Positions 28,501 through 37,555 of a DNA stretch of 64,000 bases are shown piece by piece. Location: positions 310,001-374,000 of the forward strand of contig NZ_WHVL01000003.1 in the NCBI RefSeq assembly GCF_020622355.1, written 5' to 3'. The notes below the pieces were generated by a model, which saw only the letters and a list, made by a program, of their open reading frames with translations, ran no database searches and was not told the origin of the DNA. Position 1 is the stretch's first letter, and every line of letters begins with the position of its first letter. Source of the DNA: Vreelandella malpeensis (GTDB lineage Bacteria > Pseudomonadota > Gammaproteobacteria > Pseudomonadales > Halomonadaceae). The position numbers were made by a program, and so were the translations under genes.

Positions 28501-28618
28501 AGGCCGCGATCGCATGGGTCAGACCGTCTACCTGCCGATGGCCGACGGCACGGTGCACGAGGCCGAGATCGTCAGTCCCGTCTTCATCGATCCGAAAGGA
28601 GAGCGCCAGAATGTCTAA
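25565..28618 (+). CDS. soxA: Sarcosine oxidase alpha subunit
   Basis: A 1017-residue subunit. Order: an N-terminal ferredoxin-like domain without iron-sulfur cysteines (about 20-90, YQGFKGDTLASALLANGVD), an NAD/FAD-type domain (VMVVGAGPAGLAAALSAARAG at about 175), and a C-terminal aminomethyltransferase (GcvT-like) folate-binding domain from about 640 (DASTLGKIDIQGPDAREFLG). The folate domain captures the methyl carbon of sarcosine as methylene-THF. It overlaps soxD by 4 bases and soxG by 8. Confidence 0.96.
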   Translation: MTQTHRINAGGHVDRSQTLEFTFNGQRYQGFKGDTLASALLANGVDIVNRSFKYSRARGIVAAGAEEPNAVVQLGAREETQVPNVRATQQALYKGLVARSTNGWPNVQRDVMSWVGRLGGGFMPPGFYYKTFMAPASMWMTYEKYIRKGAGLGRAPHESDPDIYDHMHHHCDVMVVGAGPAGLAAALSAARAGARVILCDEQEEMGGSLLDSRETLDGVLAARWVEASVKELASLENVTLLPRTTANGYHDHNFVTLHERRTEHLADTASEAGFAGQARARLHRVRAGTVILASGTHERPLVYANNDLPGNMLAGAVSTYIRRYAVVPGKKLVLSPSNDHAYRAALDWKEAGREVIAIVDARANPDGDLVRQARDSGIRVITGSAVVEARGGQRVTGARVCAIDLERFVVTGKTEELECDTIASSGGYSPVVHLSSHTGTRPQWNEELLCFLPGEVKGMISAGGVAGHFGLDETLADGERAGRQAAKATGFENAQAITLPATRARRDGKACALYQVPHEKTALRAPKQFVDLQNDVTAAGIELATREGFESIEHVKRYTALGFGTDQGKLGNINGMAIAARCLDRSIPDVGTTVFRPNYTPITFGAIVGRHCGELFDPKRYTALHQWHMENGAEFEDVGQWKRPWYFPKKRRDNGQERMETMHEAVARECLAVREKVGILDASTLGKIDIQGPDAREFLGRVYTNKWAQLAPGRVRYGLMCKDDGMLMDDGTTSCLADNHFLMTTTTGGAAGVLEWLELWHQTEWPELQVYFNSVTDHWATMTVTGPDARKLLSELTDLDLDKESFKFMDWRDATVADVPARIFRISFTGELAFEINVQANYALHVWKKLFEHGEKYDLTPYGTETMHVLRAEKGLIIVGQDTDGSVTPEDLGMQWAIGYDKPFPWIGKRALSRPDTLRGDRKQFVGLKPKDPSVVLEEGAQIVFDKEQSIPMDMKGHVTSSYYSPSLGHGFALAVVVEGRDRMGQTVYLPMADGTVHEAEIVSPVFIDPKGERQNV

Positions 28619-29246
28619 CGTGAGCGCCAAGCAGTTCAACACCGTGCCCGCCGGTAATCCGGCGGTCGAGTCGCCGCTTCACTGGAGCTACCAGCAGCAA
28701 AAGAGCACCCCCAGCGCCAATGCCGGCGTAGTGCTGCGCGAGAAAGCGCTGCTGGGTCACGTGGTGCTGCGCGGCGGCGCCATCGTGATGGATGAAGCGG
28801 TGCGCCAGGTACTGGGCATGAGCCTGCCGGCCAAGCCCAACACCGTCACCCGTGACGAGGCCGGCGAGCGCTCGATTCAGTGGATCTCGCCGGACGAGTG
28901 GCTCGTGATCGTGCCCGGCGGCGAGGAGTGCGATCTTGAGCGACGCCTTCGCGAGGCGCTGGGCGATGCGCACGTCAGCATCGTCAACGTCAGCGGCGGC
29001 CAGACCGTGCTGACGCTTGCCGGCGAAAACGCGCGCGAGGTGCTGATGAAGACGGTCGCCTTCGACGTGCATCCCCAGGCGTTTCCGGTCGGCAAGGGCG
29101 TGACCACCGTGTTCGCCAAGGCGACCGTGGTGCTGCGCCGCGCAAGCGAGACCGAGTGGGAGCTGGTGGTGCGGCGCAGCTTTGCCGACTACTGCTACCG
29201 CTGGCTGCTCGATGCATCGAAAGAATACGGTATCGATACACAATAA
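28611..29246 (+). CDS. soxG: Sarcosine oxidase gamma subunit
   Basis: A 211-residue SoxG-family subunit, also of GcvT-like fold. Typical segments are QWISPDEWLVIVPGGEE, VNVSGGQTVLTLAGENAREVL and RRSFADYCYRWLLDA. It overlaps the soxA stop by 8 bases, and GAAAGGAGAGC supplies the ribosome binding site. It completes glyA-soxBDAG. Confidence 0.94.
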   Translation: MSNVSAKQFNTVPAGNPAVESPLHWSYQQQKSTPSANAGVVLREKALLGHVVLRGGAIVMDEAVRQVLGMSLPAKPNTVTRDEAGERSIQWISPDEWLVIVPGGEECDLERRLREALGDAHVSIVNVSGGQTVLTLAGENAREVLMKTVAFDVHPQAFPVGKGVTTVFAKATVVLRRASETEWELVVRRSFADYCYRWLLDASKEYGIDTQ

Positions 29247-29284
29247 AAGCAGGGCGGCCGGACTTCCCCGACCGTCCTGACCGC

Positions 29285-29320
29285 GATGAACTGACCTTGA
29301 TGAACTGAACTTGATGAATG
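29285..29320 (+). repeat. 14-bp tandem repeat upstream of purU
   Basis: GATGAACTGACCTT (29285-29298) and GATGAACTGAACTT (29299-29312), then a partial copy GATGAATG (29313-29320). It occupies the soxG-purU gap just before the purU start. Confidence 0.8.
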
Positions 29321-29329
29321 AGAAGCGCC

Positions 29330-30196
29330 ATGAGCCGACTAACGGATACCTGGATCATCACCGCCCAGTGCCCCAGCATTCTGGGCACGGTCGATGTCGT
29401 CACCCGGTTTTTAAAAGAGCAGCACTGCTATATCACCGAGCTCAGCTCCTTCGATGACCGGCTGGGGGAACGCTTCTTCATTCGTGCGGAGTTTCGCCCG
29501 GAGCGCGACGCGTTCGACCAGAAGGCGTTCGAGGAAAGCTTTCTGCCACGGGCTGCGGACTTCGACATGAGCTTCGAGCTGACGCCGCCGGCCAAGCGCA
29601 CCGGCGCGGTCATTCTGGTCTCCAAGGCAGACCACTGCCTGAACGATATGCTCTACCGCTACCGTACCGGGCAGCTGGCGCTTGATATCAAGGCGATCGT
29701 CTCCAACCACCCGGACCTGGAACCCTTGGCGCGCTGGCACGACCTGCCCTACCATCATCTGCCGATCACCCCGGACACCAAGGTCGAGCAGGAAGCGCAG
29801 GTGCTCGAGATCATCGAGCAGACAGGCGCGGAGCTGGTCATCCTGGCGCGCTACATGCAGGTGCTCTCACCGCGCATGTGCGAGCTGCTGGACGGGCGGG
29901 CAATCAATATCCATCACTCGTTGCTGCCCGGCTTCAAGGGCGCCAAACCCTACCACCAGGCCTACGACAAGGGTGTGAAGCTGGTGGGTGCCACCGCCCA
30001 CTACATCAACAACGACCTGGACGAAGGTCCGATCATTGCCCAGGGCGTCGAGCCGGTAGATCATGCCCATTATCCCGAGGATCTGGTGGCCAAGGGGCGC
30101 GACATCGAGTGCCTGACGCTGGCCCGGGCCATCGGCTACCACCTGGAGCGGCGAGTGTTCCTGCACGGCGGACGCACGGTCGTGTTCGGCAACTGA
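29330..30196 (+). CDS. purU: Formyltetrahydrofolate deformylase
   Basis: A 288-residue enzyme that hydrolyses 10-formyl-THF to formate and THF, recycling folate loaded by sarcosine oxidase. It has an N-terminal ACT-like domain (TWIITAQCPSILGTVDVVTRFL) and a C-terminal formyltransferase-like domain with INIHHSLLPGFKGAKPYHQA and a later Asp (NNDLDEGPIIAQG). An ATG at 29318, inside the tandem repeat, is an alternative start adding four residues; neither has a strong ribosome binding site. Confidence 0.93.
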   Translation: MSRLTDTWIITAQCPSILGTVDVVTRFLKEQHCYITELSSFDDRLGERFFIRAEFRPERDAFDQKAFEESFLPRAADFDMSFELTPPAKRTGAVILVSKADHCLNDMLYRYRTGQLALDIKAIVSNHPDLEPLARWHDLPYHHLPITPDTKVEQEAQVLEIIEQTGAELVILARYMQVLSPRMCELLDGRAINIHHSLLPGFKGAKPYHQAYDKGVKLVGATAHYINNDLDEGPIIAQGVEPVDHAHYPEDLVAKGRDIECLTLARAIGYHLERRVFLHGGRTVVFGN

Positions 30197-30318
30197 CCGC
30201 CTTGCATTACCCCCGCAGGCCTTGGCTACAGTAAGTACAATAAACGACGTCGACTCACCTGCTTGCGACCTTGCCCGCTGCCGGTGAGCCGGCGCGGCAT
30301 TCTCATCAGAGGTCTTCC

Positions 30319-31701
30319 ATGCCTATCAGTGTCTTCGACCTTTTCAAGATCGGCGTCGGGCCCTCCAGCTCGCACACGGTCGGCCCCATGATGGCGGCCT
30401 TCAAGTTCGCCGCGGCGGTGGAGGACGCCGGCGTACTCGACCGGACCAGCCGGGTGGAGGTGCACCTTTACGGCTCGCTCTCTGCCACCGGCGTGGGCCA
30501 CGGCACCGACCACGCCATCATCATGGGCCTGCTCGGCGAGCGCCCGGACCGGATCGATCCGTCGATCATCGGCCCCGCGATCGCAGCGCTCAAGCAGACC
30601 CAGGCGCTGTCACTGGGTCGCCAGCAGGATGTCACCTTCGTCTGGGAGCGCGACATGCGCTTTCACGATGAAAGCCTCCCCCACCACCCCAACGCCATGA
30701 AGCTCTGCGCTTTTGACGAGGCCGGCCAGACGCTGCTGGCCAACACCTACTACTCGGTCGGTGGCGGCTTCGTCGTCGACCAGCACCAGGTGGACGCGAA
30801 GCTCGAGGACATGGACAGCGCCGAGATCCCCTTCGACTTCAACTCCGCCGAGGAGCTCTTGCAGCTTTGCCGGCGCGAGAAGATGAGCGTCAGCCAGCTG
30901 ATGATGGCCAACGAGACGACCTGGCGGCCCGAGCAGGAAGTGCGTGACGAGCTGTGGCGCATCTGGCGGGTGATGTGCGAGTGCGTCGACAACGGCCTCA
31001 CCCACGAAGGCGTGCTGCCTGGCGGGCTCAACGTCAAACGGCGCGCCAAATTGCTGCACCAACGCCTGCAGGCCGCAGAAAAAAACCCGTGCCTGATCGC
31101 GACCACGTTTTCGGCCATGGAGTGGGTCAACATCTTCGCACTCGCCGTCAACGAGGAGAACGCCGCCGGCGGGCGCATGGTCACCGCACCGACCAACGGC
31201 GCGGCGGGCATCATCCCGGCGGTGCTGCACTACTACATGAAGTTCCAGGCCGGTTCCAGCGAGCGTAACGTGGTCGACTTCCTGCTCGCCGCAGGCGCCA
31301 TCGGCATCCTGTGCAAGAAAAACGCCTCCATTTCTGGGGCCGAGGTGGGCTGCCAGGGCGAGGTCGGCTCCGCCTGCGCCATGGCCGCCGCGGGGCTGGC
31401 CGAGGTGATGGGCGCAACGCCGGAGCAGGTCGAACACGCTGCGGAAATCGGCCTGGAGCACAACCTGGGGCTGACCTGCGACCCAGTCGGCGGCCTCGTT
31501 CAGGTGCCCTGCATCGAGCGCAACGCCATCGCCACGATCAAGGCGATCAATGCAGCGCAAATGGCACTGCACGGCGACGGCACCCACTTCATCTCGCTGG
31601 ATAAAGTGATCCGCACCATGCGCGACACCGGCCGCGACATGCTCGACAAGTACAAGGAGACGTCAAAAGGCGGGCTCGCGGTGAATGCCATCGAATGTTG
31701 A
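30319..31701 (+). CDS. sdaB: L-serine dehydratase (4Fe-4S, single chain)
   Basis: A 460-residue iron-sulfur enzyme that deaminates L-serine to pyruvate and ammonia, the last step of betaine catabolism here. It begins with the small-domain motif [20 protein letters not shown]. Cluster cysteines are in [19 protein letters not shown] and [22 protein letters not shown] lies 8 bases before the ATG. It follows purU by 120 bases and probably belongs to the same catabolic regulon, as in Pseudomonas, where sdaB neighbours gbdR. No clear terminator follows; a weak GC-rich element with TTTTT lies near 31730. Confidence 0.95.
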   Translation: MPISVFDLFKIGVGPSSSHTVGPMMAAFKFAAAVEDAGVLDRTSRVEVHLYGSLSATGVGHGTDHAIIMGLLGERPDRIDPSIIGPAIAALKQTQALSLGRQQDVTFVWERDMRFHDESLPHHPNAMKLCAFDEAGQTLLANTYYSVGGGFVVDQHQVDAKLEDMDSAEIPFDFNSAEELLQLCRREKMSVSQLMMANETTWRPEQEVRDELWRIWRVMCECVDNGLTHEGVLPGGLNVKRRAKLLHQRLQAAEKNPCLIATTFSAMEWVNIFALAVNEENAAGGRMVTAPTNGAAGIIPAVLHYYMKFQAGSSERNVVDFLLAAGAIGILCKKNASISGAEVGCQGEVGSACAMAAAGLAEVMGATPEQVEHAAEIGLEHNLGLTCDPVGGLVQVPCIERNAIATIKAINAAQMALHGDGTHFISLDKVIRTMRDTGRDMLDKYKETSKGGLAVNAIEC

Positions 31702-31932
31702 TCGACGCACCTCCTGCCAAGCAATGGCGCCGGGCTTTTTCAAGGCAGGGCGCCGTAAAACGCGAAAGTCCTTGAGATTAGCAGTGTAACGACTAGGCTT
31801 AGGGTTTGGTCTCGTAACGGTTCGGCTATTCTCGCCTTTCTCGCTGCTCCCGCAATGCTTGGAGCCACGCTTTGACCATTCTCGTCCATCACGATCCAGG
31901 CCTCGTCCTGGCGTGGCTTATTAGGTTTTCTC

Positions 31933-32634
31933 ATGCGCAAAAGGTTGCAGCGCTTTCGCTTCGTTCATGGGGCAAGCTGGTATTGGGTCAAGTCGCCCCA
32001 GTCGAGGACTCGCCTGGACACGGAGCCGCTGACGTCACTGCCCGAACTGGACCTTCGGAGTAGTAGCCACTTCTATTTCCAAGCGCGTTCGAGCACCTTG
32101 TTCAAGTTGGTTCGGGATAAGTACTCCCCCAAGGAGCACTTCTGGCGCTGGCTGGGACGCGACATCATCTCCAAGCGCCTGACCGGCTCTTACGACGCCT
32201 ACAAGGAGTTCACCAGCCGCCGCATTCTGCAGAAAGTGGGGCAGAACACCGTCGATGTGCGCTGCTATGGCGTGGCGCTCAACTTTCTGAACCCGCTCGG
32301 CTCGCTCTACGCCATGGAGCGGCTGGACGGCTGCGTGACGGGTAGCGCCCACTTCGAGGCGCTCGACGAGCCGGGCCGTACGGCATTCATCGACACTCTG
32401 GCAAATCAAGTGATCGAACTCGCCCAGGCGGGCTACTACCACCGTGACCTGCACCTGGACAACCTGCTGATCGACGCTCAAGGTCACCTTGTCTGGATCG
32501 ATACGCACGTCAAAGCGCTACCGAGCTCGGCAAAAAAGCGTGGCGCGCTGCTGGACCGCATGTTGGCCAACAGTCGTATCAACGACGCTGCCTATCGCAC
32601 CCGGTTACGGGTCAAGCTGGCACCTTGTTTCTGA
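31933..32634 (+). CDS. Small LPS-kinase-like (Kdo/InaA-type) protein
   Basis: A 233-residue protein-kinase-fold protein. The catalytic loop is YYHRDLHLDNLLID (Asp and Asn present) and the metal-binding motif reads VWIDTH instead of DFG, as in lipopolysaccharide core kinases such as KdkA or InaA. The N-terminus is basic (MRKRLQRFRF). Base composition is less GC-rich than its neighbours. AGG lies 7 bases before the ATG. It stands alone between the betaine island and the convergent pcaD, and phosphorylation of LPS inner-core sugar is plausible but unproven. Confidence 0.72.
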   Translation: MRKRLQRFRFVHGASWYWVKSPQSRTRLDTEPLTSLPELDLRSSSHFYFQARSSTLFKLVRDKYSPKEHFWRWLGRDIISKRLTGSYDAYKEFTSRRILQKVGQNTVDVRCYGVALNFLNPLGSLYAMERLDGCVTGSAHFEALDEPGRTAFIDTLANQVIELAQAGYYHRDLHLDNLLIDAQGHLVWIDTHVKALPSSAKKRGALLDRMLANSRINDAAYRTRLRVKLAPCF

Positions 32635-32668
32635 CCTTCCTGTACTCTCGCTTGAATCTCGTCCGCCG

Positions 32669-33454
32669 TTACTGCTTCGACATCTCGTGAACCTTGTACA
32701 GCAGCTTTTCGGGAGCTTCGATGGACGGCACGTGCCCCACGTCGTTGAAGATCGTCAGCGGCGCACCGTCGAGCTCCTTGGCCAGCGCTGCAAGAGTGTC
32801 CGGCGGCGTGGCCAGATCGTCGCTACCGCCAAGCAGCTGAACCTTTACTCTCTTGCCGGAAAGCTTACCGGTGAAGGTAGCGCGGCCCAGCATCTCGCAG
32901 AGCTGAGCATAGGACTCATCGTCGCTGCGGCCCATCTGCACACACCAGCCCGCTTTAAGCCCGGGGCTCGCCTCGAGCGCTTTCGGCCCAAACCAGCGCG
33001 GCACGATCTCCCCGGCCATCGCCTCGAGTCCTTCGTCACGCACCCGCGCGGCACGGGTGTTCCAGAGATCGGGATTGCCGATGACCGCGCCGGTATTGGT
33101 CAGCGTGGCCGATAGTAGCCGGTCGCTGTGGGCTTCGATCAGCCGCTGCCCGATCACCCCGCCGATGGACGTACCCACGAAGTGAAAACGTGCGTCGCCA
33201 GCCTGAGCTATCAGCGCGAGCGCTTCGTCGGCGAGATCCGCCGGCGTGACGCGCTCACCGTTCACGCTTTCGCTTGCACCGTGGCCGGGCAGGTCCCAGG
33301 TCAGCACACGATAGCGCGGCAACAACGCCGGCAGCATGTCGTCCCAGACGGCCTGGCTCATGCCCAGCGGATGCGCCAGGACCACCAGCGGGTTGGTCTG
33401 GGCGCCGAGCAACCGGTAGGCGACGCTGCGGCCGTTGAACTCCAGATATGCCAT
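32669..33454 (-). CDS. pcaD: 3-oxoadipate enol-lactonase
   Basis: A 261-residue alpha/beta hydrolase that opens 3-oxoadipate enol-lactone to 3-oxoadipate. The nucleophile is S96 in FVGTSIGGV. The oxyanion-side motif is LAHPLGMS, and the acid and His are in LLGGSDDLATPP and FNDVGHVPSIEAP. It lies 10 bases downstream of pcaF and is the last gene of catI-catJ-pcaF-pcaD. PcaC is not fused to it, unlike some actinobacterial PcaL proteins. Confidence 0.92.
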   Translation of the reverse strand: MAYLEFNGRSVAYRLLGAQTNPLVVLAHPLGMSQAVWDDMLPALLPRYRVLTWDLPGHGASESVNGERVTPADLADEALALIAQAGDARFHFVGTSIGGVIGQRLIEAHSDRLLSATLTNTGAVIGNPDLWNTRAARVRDEGLEAMAGEIVPRWFGPKALEASPGLKAGWCVQMGRSDDESYAQLCEMLGRATFTGKLSGKRVKVQLLGGSDDLATPPDTLAALAKELDGAPLTIFNDVGHVPSIEAPEKLLYKVHEMSKQ

Positions 33455-33464
33455 GCAACCTCCC

Positions 33465-34667
<1,203 letters not shown>

Positions 34668-34677
34668 GGTGGACTCC

Positions 34678-35451
34678 TTACTGGCCGGCGTGGGCGCGAT
34701 CGGTGCGCGCTTTCAGCTCGCGCAGAATGGTCAGCTCGTTCTCGCCGGGCTCGGGCGTGATCTCCAGCTGCTCGGCGAAACGGATCTCCCAGCCGGTGGC
34801 CTCCTGCACCTGCTCGCGGGAAACACCCGGGTGCAGCGAGACGACGACCAGCTCCCTGGTCTCCGGGTCCGGCTTCATAACGCACAGGTCGGTAATCACC
34901 CGGGTCGGCCCCTTGCCGATGTTGGGCACGTTATCGCGGCCCTTGCCGTCCCGGCCAAAGCCGAGAGTGGTGACGAAGTCGACCTTCTCCACGAACGCAC
35001 GGCTGGAGTGCTTCAGGGTAATGAACACTTCGCCGGCGTTGGTGGCGATCTCGGGCGCCCCGCCGCCGCCGGGCAGGCGCACTTTTGGTGAGCGGTAGTC
35101 GCCGATCAGCGTGGTGTTGAGGTTGCAGTACTTGTCGATCTGAGCGGTGCCCAGAAAGCCGACATCGATCTTGCCGCCCTGCAGCCAGTAGCGAAACATC
35201 TCCGGCACCGCCACGGTGGTCAGCGCGGTTTCGGCAAGCTCCCCGTCGCCGATGGAAAGCGGCAGCACATTGGGCTTGGTCTGCAGCGTGCCGGACTCGT
35301 AGATCAGCACCACGTCCGGGGCGTAGGTCAGCCGCGCCAGGTTGGCGGCTTCCGAGGGCAAGCCGATGCCCACGAAGCAGGTCGAGCCGTTCTCCAGCGC
35401 CCGGGCGGCGGTGACGGTCATCATTTCGGAAGAGGTGTATTCGAGACTCAT
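34678..35451 (-). CDS. catJ: 3-oxoadipate CoA-transferase subunit B (CatJ type)
   Basis: A 257-residue beta subunit. With subunit A it moves CoA from succinyl-CoA to 3-oxoadipate. The likely catalytic Glu lies in VLIYESGTLQT. LPGGGGAPEIATNAGE and GFGRDGKGRDN resemble CatJ from Pseudomonas knackmussii rather than PcaJ. Its ATG shares one base with the catI stop (TGATG). Confidence 0.9.
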   Translation of the reverse strand: MSLEYTSSEMMTVTAARALENGSTCFVGIGLPSEAANLARLTYAPDVVLIYESGTLQTKPNVLPLSIGDGELAETALTTVAVPEMFRYWLQGGKIDVGFLGTAQIDKYCNLNTTLIGDYRSPKVRLPGGGGAPEIATNAGEVFITLKHSSRAFVEKVDFVTTLGFGRDGKGRDNVPNIGKGPTRVITDLCVMKPDPETRELVVVSLHPGVSREQVQEATGWEIRFAEQLEITPEPGENELTILRELKARTDRAHAGQ

Positions 35452-36269
35452 CAGGCGCTCTCCCCTGTTTGATGCACGTTGTTGTCAAGCCACTGGGTGA
35501 AGGTATCGCGATCGCGGGCGATGGCGTCCCACTCCTTGTAGAAACGGTTGCTGCGCCCGTAGTAGCCGTGGGTGTAGGACGGCAGCGCGCCTTTCTCGGC
35601 GACGGCGATGGCGCTGATCGCCCAGCCGGGAATCACGCAGGCATTGGGGTGGGTGTCCAGATCGTCGACAACCTCCTCGACCGTGACGATGCTGTGCCTG
35701 GCGGCCAATACGGCCTCTTTCTGTACGCCGACGATGCCTTCGACCAGCACGTTACCCTGGCGGTCTGCCCGCTGGGCGTGAATGATCGAGACGTCCGGAC
35801 GCACCGACGGCACCGCCGCCAGCCGCTCGCCGGTGAACGGGCACTCGATGAACTTGATCTGGTCGTTGACGCTGGGCAATTCGCTTCCCACGTAGCCGCG
35901 CAGCACCGCCAGCGGTAGGCCCGCCGCTCCCGCCTCGAACGCGCAGGCCATGGCGGCGTGGCTGTGCTCGAGAATCTCGACCTTGTGCGGCCAGCCCTTC
36001 TCGACGGCGTCGCGCAGGCGGTGAAGCGAGCCCACGCCCGGGTTGCCGCCCCAGGAAAAGATCACCTTTTTCGCGCAGCCGGCGCCGATCAACTGATCAT
36101 AGATGATGTCCGGCGTCATGCGGATCAGGGTGAGATCACGCTTTTGCTGACGAATCACTTCGTGGCCCGCCGCGAACGGGATGAGATGGGTAAAGCCTTC
36201 CATGGCCACGGTCGCGCCGTCTTCGACGAAACGGGCTACCGCGTCATGCAGGCTAAGGAACTCGGCCAT
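35451..36269 (-). CDS. catI: 3-oxoadipate CoA-transferase subunit A (CatI type)
   Basis: A 272-residue alpha subunit, beginning MAEFLSLHDAVARFVEDGAT. The segments EGFTHLIPFAAGHEVIRQ, FSWGGNPGVGSLHRLRDAV and PSVRPDVSIIHAQRADRQGN are characteristic of CatI; PcaI has a different N-terminus. It heads catI-catJ-pcaF-pcaD, and a perfect GTTCG-N5-CGAAC palindrome lies 34 bases upstream of its start codon, so regulation by the PcaR-type protein at 45998 is likely. Confidence 0.9.
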   Translation of the reverse strand: MAEFLSLHDAVARFVEDGATVAMEGFTHLIPFAAGHEVIRQQKRDLTLIRMTPDIIYDQLIGAGCAKKVIFSWGGNPGVGSLHRLRDAVEKGWPHKVEILEHSHAAMACAFEAGAAGLPLAVLRGYVGSELPSVNDQIKFIECPFTGERLAAVPSVRPDVSIIHAQRADRQGNVLVEGIVGVQKEAVLAARHSIVTVEEVVDDLDTHPNACVIPGWAISAIAVAEKGALPSYTHGYYGRSNRFYKEWDAIARDRDTFTQWLDNNVHQTGESA

Positions 36270-36300
36270 TTGATTGCCTCTTGACTGATCACCGACACTG

Positions 36301-36339
36301 TTGTTCGCAATACGAACACTGATTTGTTATACGAACAAA
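36301..36339. promoter_or_regulatory. PcaR-type operator(s) upstream of catI
   Basis: GTTCGCAATACGAAC (36303-36317) is a perfect 5-5-5 palindrome. Eight bases beyond, TTTGTT-ATACG-AACAAA (36323-36339) is a second palindrome with the same 5-base spacer. The 15-bp form agrees with the known PcaR site of Pseudomonas putida in length and left half. Both lie in the promoter region of catI. Confidence 0.75.
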
Positions 36340-36514
36340 ATAATGAGGTTAGTCGTTTGCGTCAAATGCCGGAGACGGTAGGGTGGACGTCACCCTAGAT
36401 TCGGCGTCTTTGTAAATAACTGACTTATCAACCTCATAGGTCGTAAAAAGGCATCGGGCAGAAACGCCAGGCGAGCAAAAATCACGACAAAAGTATGACG
36501 AGCGCTGCTAGCAG

Positions 36515-37555
36515 TTAGACCGTCGCGACCGGCGTAACGGGAGAGCCGATCGCGCCCGGCAGGCGCAAGGGAGGTGCCGTGAGCATGAAACGTGATCGTC
36601 CATGAGCGGCTAACCAGTTCGCCAGAGGTCCTAGATACCAAAGCTCGGCCAAGGGCAAACCAAGCTTGAAAAGGCAGTGATGGTGAAGCGGCAGCTTGCA
36701 GCACTCGGTCCCATCGAGTTCGTGATCGGCGTTCTCGACGGCGTAGTTGTCCGCGCACAGCGTTGCGATCTGGCTATCTCCGATCCACTCGAGCAGTGCA
36801 TCGTCCCGCCCGTCCAGGACTGCGCCGGTGCGCTTGAGAAGGGTCGTATCGGGCCGGCCTCCCATGCGCATCACCTCCTCGGCGAACCCGGTGCGCAGCA
36901 CCAGCATGTCGCCTGCCTCGACCGTGACGTCGAGCGTTTTCATGGCGTGCATCAGCTCTGCGTACCCGACGAGGGTTCGACCGGTCCCGAACACGCGCGC
37001 CAGGTCGACGAGGACGCCGCGCCCCTGCATGCCGTGTACGGCCATGTGCTCGATCCCGAGTCGACGTGCGCGAGAGGCGCTGGCTTCACCATCGACGGCG
37101 CTCAGGTGCTGAATATCCGCCTTGGCCCGATAGCCGTTGTAGTAACAACGCTCGGCATGCCCGTCGCCATCGGCGTCGAAGAGGGCACCGACATGGGCGA
37201 GCGAATCCCACTGGGACGAGTACTGAAGCGAGAGCACCACCTCATCGTCGCTGATGACATCGAGAAGCCCTTCATGCACCCTGGAAAGCGGAAAATTGAC
37301 ATAGTCGTTACCGTCCAGGCGCGTCGGCGAGAGGCGGGGCGGGAAGCGCCTTGGATTGAGCGCGTTGCCTCCAGGCAGATCCAGCGGTAGCGAAAGGCTG
37401 AACACGTTTCCGGTCAATACCTCCCGGGCTCCTTTGAGTACCTGTTCTGCCGTGAGCAGATTGACCCTGCCCAACTGATCGTCCGTTCCGAAATCACCCC
37501 AGTTGGCGCCCTCGGGCCGTTGTTGCCAACGCTTGTTGTCACTTTGATGCGTCAT
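36515..37555 (-). CDS. Cyclase-family metal-dependent hydrolase
   Basis: A 346-residue protein of the 'cyclase' (kynurenine-formamidase-like) family. The family histidine region reads SSQWDSLAHVGALF at about residue 110; a second conserved area is HGMQGRGVLVDLARVFG. Members hydrolyse formamides, lactones or similar bonds. It overlaps the upstream dehydrogenase gene by 17 bases, so the two form an operon. Its start at 37555 removes an unlikely N-terminal extension that would lie antiparallel to nothing but the dehydrogenase gene. Possible role: lactone opening. Substrate unknown. Confidence 0.82.
   Translation of the reverse strand: MTHQSDNKRWQQRPEGANWGDFGTDDQLGRVNLLTAEQVLKGAREVLTGNVFSLSLPLDLPGGNALNPRRFPPRLSPTRLDGNDYVNFPLSRVHEGLLDVISDDEVVLSLQYSSQWDSLAHVGALFDADGDGHAERCYYNGYRAKADIQHLSAVDGEASASRARRLGIEHMAVHGMQGRGVLVDLARVFGTGRTLVGYAELMHAMKTLDVTVEAGDMLVLRTGFAEEVMRMGGRPDTTLLKRTGAVLDGRDDALLEWIGDSQIATLCADNYAVENADHELDGTECCKLPLHHHCLFKLGLPLAELWYLGPLANWLAAHGRSRFMLTAPPLRLPGAIGSPVTPVATV

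Noticed and set aside
25424-28642. Very long open frame antisense to soxA
   Set aside because: It mirrors the soxA codons in a GC-rich genome, has no family match and overlaps a certain gene over its whole length. The same applies to long antisense frames over dgcA, glyA, gbdR and uvrD.
31740-31940. Short antisense frame upstream of the LPS-kinase-like gene
   Set aside because: No ribosome binding site or family signal; it overlaps the kinase leader and start.
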